From the NCBI GenBank assembly GCA_003023465.1, contig PXSM01000166.1, forward strand, positions 4,555 to 36,675: DNA of 32,121 nucleotides, in the 5' to 3' direction. Origin of the DNA: Halobacteriales archaeon SW_6_65_15 (lineage in GTDB: Archaea; Halobacteriota; Halobacteria; Halobacteriales; Haladaptataceae). Each line of letters starts with the position of its first letter. The first letter of the stretch is position 1. The notes under the pieces were generated by a model. The model made no database searches, was not told where the DNA came from, and saw only the letters and a list, made by a program, of their open reading frames with translations. Shown in pieces: positions 24,056-31,512 of the stretch. The position numbers were made by a program, and so were the translations under genes.

Positions 24056-24898
24056 ATGGACTACCCCGAGTCCCGGCGGGCGCTGGTCGAGGAGCGCCTC
24101 GAGACGGTCCTCGACCGGGTCGAACCCACGGAACTCTCCGAAGAGGTCCGCCACGTCGCGCTGTCGGGCGGCAAGCGCGTCCGGCCGACCGTCACGGTGC
24201 TCTCCTGCGAGGCCGCCGGGGGCGAGGCCGAGGACGCCGTGGACTTCGCGGTCGGGGTCGAACTCATCCACGACGCCTCGCTGGTCATCGACGACATCAT
24301 CGACCGGTCGGACACCCGGCGCGGAAGCCCGAGCGCGTGGGCCGAGTTCGGCTACGCCCCGGCCATCGTCGCCAGCGACGGACTCATCGGCGAGGCCTTC
24401 GAACTCTTCTCGTCGGACCCGCGCGCGATGGAGGCCGTCGCCGACGCGATGGTCGAACTCGGCGAGGGCGAGGCCACCGAGTTGGTCGCCCGGCCGTCCG
24501 ACCGCGAGGAGTACATGGAACTCGCCCGCCGGAAGACCGGAGCGCTGTTCCGGGCCGCGGCCGAGTTGGGAGCGCTGGCGGCCGACGCCGACCCCGCGAC
24601 GGTCGAGGCGTTCGGCGAGTACGCCGAGAAGGTGGGCGTCGCGTTCCAGATCCGCGACGACGTACTCGACGCCACGGCGGACGCCGACGACCTCGGCAAG
24701 CCGACGGGCCACGACGCCGAGATGGGTCGGCCCTCCATCGTGCGCGTCACCGACCTCACCGCCGAGGAGGCCGACGACCTCGCCCACGAGAAGTCCGAGG
24801 CCGCGCTGGCTGCGCTCGACCGCGCGGCGACGCCCGACCTGACCGCGACCGACTACCTCCGCGACCTCGCGGCGTTCGTCGTGACCCGCGAGCACTGA
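24056..24898 (+). CDS. polyprenyl (isoprenyl) diphosphate synthase
   Basis: A 280-residue trans-prenyltransferase that condenses isopentenyl diphosphate onto an allylic diphosphate. The first aspartate-rich motif is DDIID (79-83) followed by RRG; the second is DDVLD (201-205). GGKRVRPTV (38-46) is the usual diphosphate-binding segment. It resembles the short haloarchaeal paralogues of geranylgeranyl diphosphate synthase. Product length cannot be told: the residues before DDIID (VELIHDASLVI) include no bulky aromatic block at the fifth position. A T-rich TATA element (24026-24033) precedes the ATG by 23-30 bases. It converges on the DUF373 gene, with seven bases between the stops. Confidence 0.9.
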   Translation: MDYPESRRALVEERLETVLDRVEPTELSEEVRHVALSGGKRVRPTVTVLSCEAAGGEAEDAVDFAVGVELIHDASLVIDDIIDRSDTRRGSPSAWAEFGYAPAIVASDGLIGEAFELFSSDPRAMEAVADAMVELGEGEATELVARPSDREEYMELARRKTGALFRAAAELGALAADADPATVEAFGEYAEKVGVAFQIRDDVLDATADADDLGKPTGHDAEMGRPSIVRVTDLTAEEADDLAHEKSEAALAALDRAATPDLTATDYLRDLAAFVVTREH

Positions 24899-24905
24899 CG
24901 GCCGT

Positions 24906-25997
24906 TTAACTCACCCGTTCGGCCTGCCGCGACTGGCGCGACTCCGCGATGGCGAACGCCAGCGTGCTGACGAGCCCGAGCAGGGTACCAGCCGTGAGCA
25001 TCGCCGCGAGGTACGTGAGCGAGACCCGCCCGAGGAAGTAGGCGCTGACTGCGTGGAGGACGGCCGCGATGGCGAAGACGTAGAACGGCGCGTTCAGGTA
25101 GCGCCACCGGAAGCGGTCGGCCAGATACTCGTCGGTAATCTGGCCGAGGCTGGTGGTGATGCCCGCGGCGGTGAACCACGTCACGGCCCCGTAAACGAGC
25201 GCCGCGAGGACGCGCAGGGGACCGACCGGGTCGTCGGTTCCGCTCTCGACCACGTCCAGCATCTCGACGCCCCGGACGCCGCCGATGACCAGCAGGGCAG
25301 CCGCGACGACGTAGGTGATAAGCGTCACCCGGCCCGCGTACAGGCTGTTTCTGGCCGTCTCGGCCGCCTCGTCCAGTAGTTGCTCGACGCCCAGCCCTCT
25401 GCCGAGGACGTAGAGGCCAAGCAGGCCGGAGGTGACGCCGAAGACGGCCGCGCCGGGGAGTCCGAGCGCGTCGGAGATGATGGCCAGCGGGTAGATGAGC
25501 AACAGGATGCCGAGCGGAACGAGGATGGTTCCGCGGGTCTCGGGGTCGTCCAGCACCTGCTTGATGGTGTAGTACATCGATTCGAGGTCCTGCGCCTGCC
25601 GGACGACCACCCGGCGCACCCCATCGACAGTGACCCGCGAGCGGACGACCGGAATCACGCTCTCGTCCTGCGCGCCGTCGGTGACGATGACCGCCCGGAC
25701 CTCCTCGCTGGTCGAGAGGCCCGCGAGTACCTCGTCGACCTCGTCGCCGACCGCCCGATTCGCGGCGATGTCGCCGCCCTCGTTGCCGGTCACGACCGCC
25801 ACCTCTACCTGCTCGTCCGCGATCTGGTCGGCGAGGTGGACGCCCTCGAACATGACGTTCACGTCGCTGTCCTCGGGGTCGGCAGTCGCTAACGAGACCG
25901 CGGCCGCTTCCACCGCGTCCCTACCGACGACGGGCGTGTCGAAGGTGGTCTTGCGACCGAGGTCGTCGTCGAGGTCCACGCACAGGACCAGCAGCAT
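24906..25997 (-). CDS. DUF373 family membrane protein
   Basis: 363 residues. The soluble N-terminal domain (1 to about 145) begins MLLVLCVDLDDDLGRKT, with VAVVTGNEGGDIAANRAVGDEVDEVL and AVIVTDGAQDESVIPVVRSR, which are DUF373 hallmarks. QDLESMYYTIKQVLDDPETRGT leads into a C-terminal part with about six membrane helices. The family is archaeal and widespread with no proven function. A TATA-like AGTTAAA (26021-26027) lies 24-30 bases before the ATG. Confidence 0.9.
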   Translation of the reverse strand: MLLVLCVDLDDDLGRKTTFDTPVVGRDAVEAAAVSLATADPEDSDVNVMFEGVHLADQIADEQVEVAVVTGNEGGDIAANRAVGDEVDEVLAGLSTSEEVRAVIVTDGAQDESVIPVVRSRVTVDGVRRVVVRQAQDLESMYYTIKQVLDDPETRGTILVPLGILLLIYPLAIISDALGLPGAAVFGVTSGLLGLYVLGRGLGVEQLLDEAAETARNSLYAGRVTLITYVVAAALLVIGGVRGVEMLDVVESGTDDPVGPLRVLAALVYGAVTWFTAAGITTSLGQITDEYLADRFRWRYLNAPFYVFAIAAVLHAVSAYFLGRVSLTYLAAMLTAGTLLGLVSTLAFAIAESRQSRQAERVS

Positions 25998-26197
25998 TAT
26001 CGGGGGGTATGCGTCCGGGGTTTAACTTCTTTCGGGGAAGCGATCAGAGGTCGGAAGCTACTCCGCTGAGGGTGTCGGAGCTTGGCTTCCTCTACAACAC
26101 TAACATCAAAACAGTGTCTCTATAGCATCGATATTAAAACGATGTGCGAAGGACGAAGATGTGAGTGTAAACGGCTACGCGTAAATGGGAAGCGCAA

Positions 26198-26983
26198 TCA
26201 GTTAGAATAACAGTCCCCGCCGAAACAGTGGTAGCGGCAACCGGAGCAACAGCCGGTGCCCCCACATTCGTTCGTACTTACTTCCCCCCAGTAACAATCG
26301 TCGGAATCAGGACAACAGTAAACCTCCGTTGTCCAACATCCAGGGTCATTAGCACACGACTCTATGTGTACTTCCTCGTATTTGCAAACACCACTAGTGT
26401 AGCAAGAGGAAGTAGTCGAAACGATGGTGTTATCCTGCTCTTCAATCACGAAATGTTTATCACCGTCTTTGGCATCGAATCGTTGTGTGACGATCATGTA
26501 TGCGCGGTTAATTTCAGGCTGAACAGTAAGATCAAGCTTGAAATCTTTCATCCATTTGTGCGTACGGAGGCTGGCAGAGGGAGTCCCTTTCCATGTCCCG
26601 AAGCCCATCGAAGCAAAACCGTGATTGAACGGGAATGCCTCAATTGAGGGTTCTTCGATGATCCGCCAATCAGACTTGACGTATCGGTCGTCTACTCGCT
26701 CGGAGAGTACTTCGTTTTCGCTGACGGGTGACGAGAGAGTCTCGAAAATCTTTGCTGCGTTCCTGTTGAAGACATCTCGCTGTTTCTCTACGTCCATGCC
26801 GAAATACTGGTTTCGCAGTTCTCTTCTTTTCTTCTCTGAAATCGGTCCTCTGTCACTACTATTGTATTTCGTGACACCGTCGCTCTTCGCTGCCTTTACC
26901 TTCCTTGTACTTATCGTGAGAGCACTTACACCGCCAGCAAGTGATTGAAGAACTTTCCGCCGGTTTGGACTATCGTGCGACAT
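26198..26983 (-). CDS. Tat-exported protein with 13-cysteine C-terminal peptide (halocin-like precursor candidate)
   Basis: 261 residues. The twin-arginine signal NRRKVLQSLAGGVSALTIS (7-25) targets folded export. A charged central region (about 35-190) has no cysteine. All 13 cysteines lie in the last 68 residues (194-261), in clusters such as YCCPDSDDC, GGTGCCSGC and HCFGGDC. The layout (Tat signal, cysteine-free pro-region, compact Cys-rich tail) is like that of the halocin C8 precursor, but I see no sequence match to halocin C8, whose tail is hydrophobic. Alternatives: a metal- or redox-binding surface protein. The DNA is markedly AT-rich compared with the flanks. The ATG at 26983 is supported by a TATA box at 27009-27015. 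Confidence 0.65.
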   Translation of the reverse strand: MSHDSPNRRKVLQSLAGGVSALTISTRKVKAAKSDGVTKYNSSDRGPISEKKRRELRNQYFGMDVEKQRDVFNRNAAKIFETLSSPVSENEVLSERVDDRYVKSDWRIIEEPSIEAFPFNHGFASMGFGTWKGTPSASLRTHKWMKDFKLDLTVQPEINRAYMIVTQRFDAKDGDKHFVIEEQDNTIVSTTSSCYTSGVCKYEEVHIESCANDPGCWTTEVYCCPDSDDCYWGEVSTNECGGTGCCSGCRYHCFGGDCYSN

Positions 26984-27010
26984 TGCATTGTTATTTAGCA
27001 CCTGTTGCAA

Positions 27011-27164
27011 TAAAATTTTTTATTATTTGCTAGTTATATGCCGTAGAAATTCCTATTGTAACCGACATCCGATACCTTCAGACCCCCAATACGTAATTCT
27101 CCAAACGTACTTTATTCCCGCTTTCTGTTCTTTGCTCGCGGCCTATTGTGAATCGAACAGGAGA
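27011..27164. other. AT-rich intergenic stretch
   Basis: There is no gene. The left end carries the AT-rich promoter of the Cys-rich gene (AATAAAATTTTTTATT). The rest is the 3' region of the lipoprotein gene. Confidence 0.4.
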
Positions 27165-27881
27165 TTATCCTTCAATCCAATCCGGACGTTCCACAGTAGT
27201 CTCGTCAAGGTCGCGGAGGTGCCACTCATCAACTTGTCTAGTACTATCACCGGCAAGAGTTCGTTCGAAATTGTATCCGAGTCCATTCTCTCCGATTAGG
27301 GCTTGAACACTGACCCAATTCAGACGTTCGCTGTCCGGATCACTTCCAGTGTTACTAAACCGATACAAAGTCTCGTCGTTCGTCGCCTCCGTTCCGATCT
27401 TGTTCACACTGGCGGATTCGAGCGATGAGCGGCCTGTGAATTCCCCTTTATTGATAGAGAGTTGCTCTGTCTCTCCCGTCTGCCACTCACTATCGATTCG
27501 CTTCCGATAGGACGTCGTGTTTTCACCGTAGTAAACCTCGAGTCGATCGGCGTCAGTTCCCGAGAAGGAGGCGCGACCCCTTACGTCGGCGTGGACACGG
27601 TCCCCCTCGACACGGACAGTCCAGAGCGTGTGGGTCTTCGGGTTGCTCGTCTCGGGGTCAAGTGACACCCTCGTCCACTCCACAGTCCCACTCCGGTTGG
27701 CAAGTTGGTTACTATGTGCGGTAGCGAGTTCGTGATTATCAGTGACTTCGCCGTCTTCGACGCCCGGAATTCCTTCGCTTGTCCCTGTGTCCTTCATAGA
27801 ACTACCGGTACAGCCAGCCACGATCGCGGTAAGGCCTAACATACCAGTTCGGAGAACCGAACGCCGAGGTAATTGCGTCAT
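27165..27881 (-). CDS. Tat lipoprotein of unknown function (DUF7537-like)
   Basis: 238 residues. PRRSVLRTGMLGLTAIVAGC combines a twin-arginine motif with a lipobox (AGC, Cys24), so it should be exported folded and lipid-anchored outside. The mature part is beta-rich (THTLWTVRVEGDRVHADVRGRASF, DRLEVYYGENTTSYRKRID), similar to haloarchaeal DUF7537 lipoproteins as I remember them (ANRSGTVEWTR near the N-terminus). A TATA element (CTTAAAT, 27906-27912) lies 25-31 bases before the ATG. It is in the same AT-rich island, and on the same strand, as the Cys-rich exported protein. The two may act together at the surface (inference). Confidence 0.7.
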   Translation of the reverse strand: MTQLPRRSVLRTGMLGLTAIVAGCTGSSMKDTGTSEGIPGVEDGEVTDNHELATAHSNQLANRSGTVEWTRVSLDPETSNPKTHTLWTVRVEGDRVHADVRGRASFSGTDADRLEVYYGENTTSYRKRIDSEWQTGETEQLSINKGEFTGRSSLESASVNKIGTEATNDETLYRFSNTGSDPDSERLNWVSVQALIGENGLGYNFERTLAGDSTRQVDEWHLRDLDETTVERPDWIEG

Positions 27882-28136
27882 AGGCAGGTATTAGATATGC
27901 TACAACTTAAATATTCTGGGTATATTGACTATAAAAAACCTTCATAGAGAGTAGTTTATAAGTTGGGATTTTCTTTTGAATGATGCGTTACTCTTGTGCT
28001 TCATCACCAACAACGTAAATTGAGTAGATAGTTTCGGAACTGTACAGAACGGGATACTCGTTAGCATAGTTGATTTCCTTCGAAACACAGATTCGCACGC
28101 TTTTTCAGCGTCGGCCCAGTACACAGTTACAACTGA
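27882..28136. other. 255-base AT-rich gap
   Basis: It contains the lipoprotein promoter and, at its right end, a CTTTTTC element before the radical SAM gene. No gene or RNA is recognised. The composition returns to GC-rich only at about 28080, which marks the right edge of the acquired-looking island. Confidence 0.45.
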
Positions 28137-29129
28137 ATGATCTCGAAAGGCTGTGAACAGTGCGCCAAAGGGGGCAAGATGGTGCTCTTCGTCTACGGCT
28201 ACTGCGACCAGCGGGACTGCTTCTACTGTCCCCTCGGCGAGAACCGCAAGAACGTCACCGACGTGTACGCCAACGAGCGGAAGGTCGAGTCCGACGAGGA
28301 CGTCATCGCCGAGGCCAACCGCATGGACGCCCTCGGGACCTCCATCACGGGTGGCGAGCCACAGGAGGCGATGGCGAAGACGACGCGGTACCTCCGCCTG
28401 CTCAAGGACGAGTTCGGCGAGGACCACCACACCCACCTCTACACCGGCATCACCGGCGGACGCGAGAACATGCGTCGCCTGTCCGAAGCGGGTCTGGACG
28501 AGATCCGATTCCACCCGCCGCTGGACCTCTGGGGCGACATGCACGGCACAGAGTGGGAGGACATCCTCTACGTCGCCCGCGAGGAGGGCCTGACCCCCGC
28601 GTTCGAGATTCCCGGCATCCGGGCCGAGGAGGAGTTCCTCAAATTCCTCGACGAGGGTGCGGCCGAGTTCTGCAACGTCAACGAGTTCGAGATGAGTCAG
28701 GGGAACTTCCGCCGGATGCAGGAGAAGGGCTACGAACTCCAGGACGGCCACATGAGCGCGGTCGAGGGCTCGAAGGAGATTCTCGACGTGATGGGCGACC
28801 ACGAGCGCGTCTACTTCTGCACCTCCGTGTTCAAGGACGCCGCCCAGCACCGCAACCGGATGAAGCGCATGGCCCGGAACATCCGCCGGGAGTTCGACGA
28901 GGTGACCGACGACGGGACCATCGTCTACGGCAAGACGTGGGAGACCGAGGAACGACTCGAAGCCCTCGGCGTGCCCGAGAAGTTCTACACCGTCAAGTCC
29001 GACCACGTCGAACTGGCGTGGTGGCTGCTGGAGGAGATGGTCGAGGAGGGCGACGTCGAGAAGGGCGAGATCGTCGAGCAGTACCCCACCGTCGATGGGC
29101 AAGTCGTCGAGCGGACGCCGTTGGCCTGA
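28137..29129 (+). CDS. radical SAM protein (COG2108 family)
   Basis: 330 residues. The N-terminus has GCEQC (Cys6, Cys9), then the cluster motif C-DQRD-C-FY-C (Cys23, Cys28, Cys31) and PLGENRKN. The usual radical SAM spacing is CX3CX2C; here it is CX4CX2C. SITGGEPQEA (GGE motif, SAM binding) and the TIM-barrel strands (HLYTGITGG, EIRFHPPL, PAFEIPGI) follow. Archaeal proteins of this family are annotated as related to pyruvate formate-lyase activating enzyme; the substrate is unknown. Extra cysteines (EFCNVNEFE, YFCTSVFKD) could hold a second cluster or modify the substrate. The gene is full length and GC-rich, unlike the island before it. Confidence 0.88.
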   Translation: MISKGCEQCAKGGKMVLFVYGYCDQRDCFYCPLGENRKNVTDVYANERKVESDEDVIAEANRMDALGTSITGGEPQEAMAKTTRYLRLLKDEFGEDHHTHLYTGITGGRENMRRLSEAGLDEIRFHPPLDLWGDMHGTEWEDILYVAREEGLTPAFEIPGIRAEEEFLKFLDEGAAEFCNVNEFEMSQGNFRRMQEKGYELQDGHMSAVEGSKEILDVMGDHERVYFCTSVFKDAAQHRNRMKRMARNIRREFDEVTDDGTIVYGKTWETEERLEALGVPEKFYTVKSDHVELAWWLLEEMVEEGDVEKGEIVEQYPTVDGQVVERTPLA

Positions 29130-29191
29130 TTTTCAGCGAGTTACGGGGCGACCGACGGGAATTATTAGTTCCGAAGCTGTCAGTCTCGCGC

Positions 29192-29679
29192 ATGGACGAC
29201 CAGCGTCGCGCCGAAATCCAGCGAGAGGTTCAGAACCGCGCCGGGGAAGTCCTCGCTGGCGTCGAATCCAGATGGGACGACGTACCCCGGCTCGACCCGT
29301 CACCGACGACGAGGGGCGGTTCCTGTGCGTGTACAGCCCGGTCCGCAACGAGTGGGAGACGCCCGGCGGTGCCGGAGACCCCGGCGAAATTCCGAGCGAG
29401 ACGGCTCGCAGAGAGACCCGCGAAGAGACCGGCGTCGAGTGCGAACTCACCGGCGTCCTGCACACCCGGCTGATGGAGATCGACCTCGGAGCGCCCGAGC
29501 GACTGCCGATTCCCGTCGTGGAGTTCACCGTGCGGCCCGTCGGCGGGGCCGAGTTGACCGACGACGAAGTCGAAGCCCACGGGGAGATCAGCGACCTCGA
29601 CTGGTTCGGTCCCGAGGAACTGCCGTCCGAGATTCGGGAATACGAGCAGAAGCGCGCGCACCTCCGGTCGGTGTCGTGA
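29192..29679 (+). pseudogene. NUDIX hydrolase gene with deletion/frameshift
   Basis: The ATG at 29192 has a perfect leaderless promoter (AATTATTAG, 29160-29168) and encodes MDDQRRAEIQREVQNRAGEV...ESRWDDVP. Near 29280-29300 the frame is lost, and the NUDIX domain continues in another frame: VTDDEGRFLCVYSPVRNEWE, then the full NUDIX box G-AGDPG-E-IPSETAR-REtREEtGV and the end AHLRSVS (stop 29679). In related proteins about 30-40 residues lie between the N-terminal helix and the first NUDIX strand, so a deletion whose length is not a multiple of three is likely. As it stands no intact hydrolase can be made, unless a GTG or other internal start is used. Confidence 0.75.
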
Positions 29680-29717
29680 CGCCCGGTGGGTGGCGTGACG
29701 CCCGGGCGGCGACGTGA
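29676..29717 (+). repeat. two-and-a-bit tandem 19-bp units with stops in all frames
   Basis: GTGACGCCCGG units begin at 29676 and 29695, with a third GTGACG at 29714. TGA at 29677 (the NUDIX stop), 29696 and 29715 fall in three frames. Confidence 0.65.
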
Positions 29718-29741
29718 CGAATCGGGAATCTCGTTCGGCCG

Positions 29742-30869
29742 TCAGTACAGCAGGTCCGCGGTCAGTTTGTCGCGCTCCTCGTCGGTCAGCGAGTAGCGTT
29801 CCAGTTCCTCCTCGAACGAGCCGAGGTCCTCCTTGCGGTCCTGATGGGCTTCGAGGAAGTCGGCCACCTCGTCGGCGGCGTAGTTCTTCAGTTCGCCCGT
29901 GAGGAGTTCGCCGCTCCGGTACTCGTCGGCGAGTTCCTTGACCTTCTGGTCGTCGCGCTCGAAGAAGTAGTAGAGGAGCTGGTACGCCACGTCCACGTCG
30001 GGGTCGCCCCCGAGTTCGCGGTGCTCCTCGATTGAGGTCTGGCCGCCGGAGTAGGCGTACTTCTGTATCTTGTCGCGCACGGTCTCGCGGTCGTCCGAGA
30101 GGAAGATGGTCGGCGCGTCGTCGGAACTGCTCATCTTGCCGCCCTCTCCCTTGAGCTGGGGGAAGAAGCGGCTCAGCATCGCCGACGGTTTGTACACGTC
30201 GTAGTCCTCCTTCGCCGCGACGTCGCGGCACAGGCGGATGTGCGGGTCCTGATCGACCGCGATGGGGACCATCGTCCGGTGGCGACCGTGGATGAGCTGG
30301 GGGAGCAGGAGGTGGGTCGCCTGCACCGCCGGGTAGAACGACAGACCGATGTTCTCGGGGTCGCCGTACGTCGCGTCCACGGTCGATTGGGTGTACCGCT
30401 TGGCGAACTTCGCGGCCCACGGGTAGATCACGTCACTGTCGGCGGTATCGACCACGATCCGGGTCCGCTCGGGGTCGAACCCGACCGCCATGATCTCCTC
30501 GATGTTCTGTCGGGTCCACTTCTGGAGGTCCTCGAAGTCCTGGTCCTTGGCGAAGTACTTCTCGTCGTCGGACATCGGGATGAAGACGTACGCGCCGGTC
30601 TGCTCCTGGAGATACTTCGCGAGGTAGAACGGGAAGACGTGGCCGATGTGCATCGGTCCGGACGGGCCGACGCCGGTGACGTCGAGGTACTCCCCGACGT
30701 CCCGGCCGCCGTAGAAGATGCCGCGGCTGACGAGCGGATGAACCGGGTCGGGGAACCGCTCTCGCTGCTCCTCGGTCAGGTCGTCGGCACCGAACTGCTC
30801 CAGTACGCGGTCGTAATCGACGTCACCCTGAACTGCGTACGGAGTGACGGTGAATTCGTCCTGAGTCAT
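29742..30869 (-). CDS. trpS: tryptophanyl-tRNA synthetase
   Basis: A 375-residue class I aminoacyl-tRNA synthetase that charges tRNA-Trp. The HIGH motif is GPSGPMHIGHVFPF, the KMSKS motif is GGKMSSSDDAPTIFL, and AVDQDPHIRLCRD lies between them, as in the archaeal/eukaryotic TrpRS type. The C-terminal helical domain ends DKLTADLLY. The ATG at 30869 is chosen by the conserved start (MTQDEFTVTPYAVQGDVDY) and a TATA element CATTATTATG (30892-30901) 23-32 bases upstream. The longer in-frame reading is not conserved-looking. Confidence 0.95.
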   Translation of the reverse strand: MTQDEFTVTPYAVQGDVDYDRVLEQFGADDLTEEQRERFPDPVHPLVSRGIFYGGRDVGEYLDVTGVGPSGPMHIGHVFPFYLAKYLQEQTGAYVFIPMSDDEKYFAKDQDFEDLQKWTRQNIEEIMAVGFDPERTRIVVDTADSDVIYPWAAKFAKRYTQSTVDATYGDPENIGLSFYPAVQATHLLLPQLIHGRHRTMVPIAVDQDPHIRLCRDVAAKEDYDVYKPSAMLSRFFPQLKGEGGKMSSSDDAPTIFLSDDRETVRDKIQKYAYSGGQTSIEEHRELGGDPDVDVAYQLLYYFFERDDQKVKELADEYRSGELLTGELKNYAADEVADFLEAHQDRKEDLGSFEEELERYSLTDEERDKLTADLLY

Positions 30870-31109
30870 ATTGCTAGGTGGCTCTGGGACGCATAATAAT
30901 GTAGCGAAGCGGCCCATATCCCCGTGGGACGAATAGGCGGACCGGCGAGAGGCAACCATCGAGCGACCGATAACCAGACAGCCGACCCCCGAGTACCGCT
31001 TCGGTTACTCCGGGGACGACAACGCGAAGTTGACGGCCGTATGTGCTGGTTGAAAGGCGGAATCGGTCGAACCGTCGGGTTGTTCAGTACGACTCACGAA
31101 CGGGACTCC

Positions 31110-31364
31110 ATGAGAGGACGAATCCTATTGGCGGTGGCAGTGCTACTCGTCAGCGCGCTCGGGGCGGGCTGCTTCGGACCCGAGGAGGACCCATCGACCG
31201 AAGTCGAGGGCGAGGAGACCACGCCCGGAGAGGAGACGGTCGAGGCAGGAGGTCAACCGCAGGGCCAACCGGCGAACGACACGGCCAACGTAGAAGAGAC
31301 CACGACCGCCCCTGCCGAGAATGATGGAGACGACGAGGAGACCGACGGCGAAGGTGACGGATAA
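31110..31364 (+). CDS. small lipoprotein with acidic disordered tail
   Basis: 84 residues. Signal peptide MRGRILLAVAVLLVSALGAGC with lipobox LGAGC (Cys21), so it is lipid-anchored outside. The rest is wholly low-complexity Glu/Thr/Gly/Gln/Asp with no folded domain. It could be a real small surface lipoprotein. Alternatively it is the head of a larger lipoprotein whose domain was lost, since the dispersed repeat copy 3 follows 36 bases after its stop. Function unknown. Confidence 0.6.
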   Translation: MRGRILLAVAVLLVSALGAGCFGPEEDPSTEVEGEETTPGEETVEAGGQPQGQPANDTANVEETTTAPAENDGDDEETDGEGDG

Positions 31365-31400
31365 AGAGACGAGCAGTGAATAGGCGGACAGAGCGAGAAA

Positions 31401-31488
31401 GGCCCGGAGCGCGCTTTAGCGCGCGGAGGGCCGCGCGTTGGGCTTTTCATCAACGTTTTGCAAGCGAGCGACTCGGCGAGTCGCTCGC
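31401..31488 (+). repeat. dispersed structured repeat, copy 3 (complete)
   Basis: The most complete copy. Outer stem GGCCC/GGGCC (31401-31405 with 31428-31432), symmetric GGA/GGA internal loop, and inner stem GCGCGC-TTTA-GCGCGC (31409-31424). The conserved block is GCGTTGGGCTTTTCATCAAC and the following GTTTTGCAA. The right hairpin is GCGAGCGACTC-GGC-GAGTCGCTCGC (31464-31488). It lies between convergent genes (lipoprotein and aRF1). Confidence 0.85.
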
Positions 31489-31512
31489 GCAGTAAAAGGT
31501 TGTAGGTTGTAT

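Noticed and set aside
27942-28130. Minus-strand frame entering the AT-rich gap before the radical SAM gene
   Set aside because: It is a continuation of an antisense frame of the radical SAM gene, with no start, promoter or recognisable similarity.
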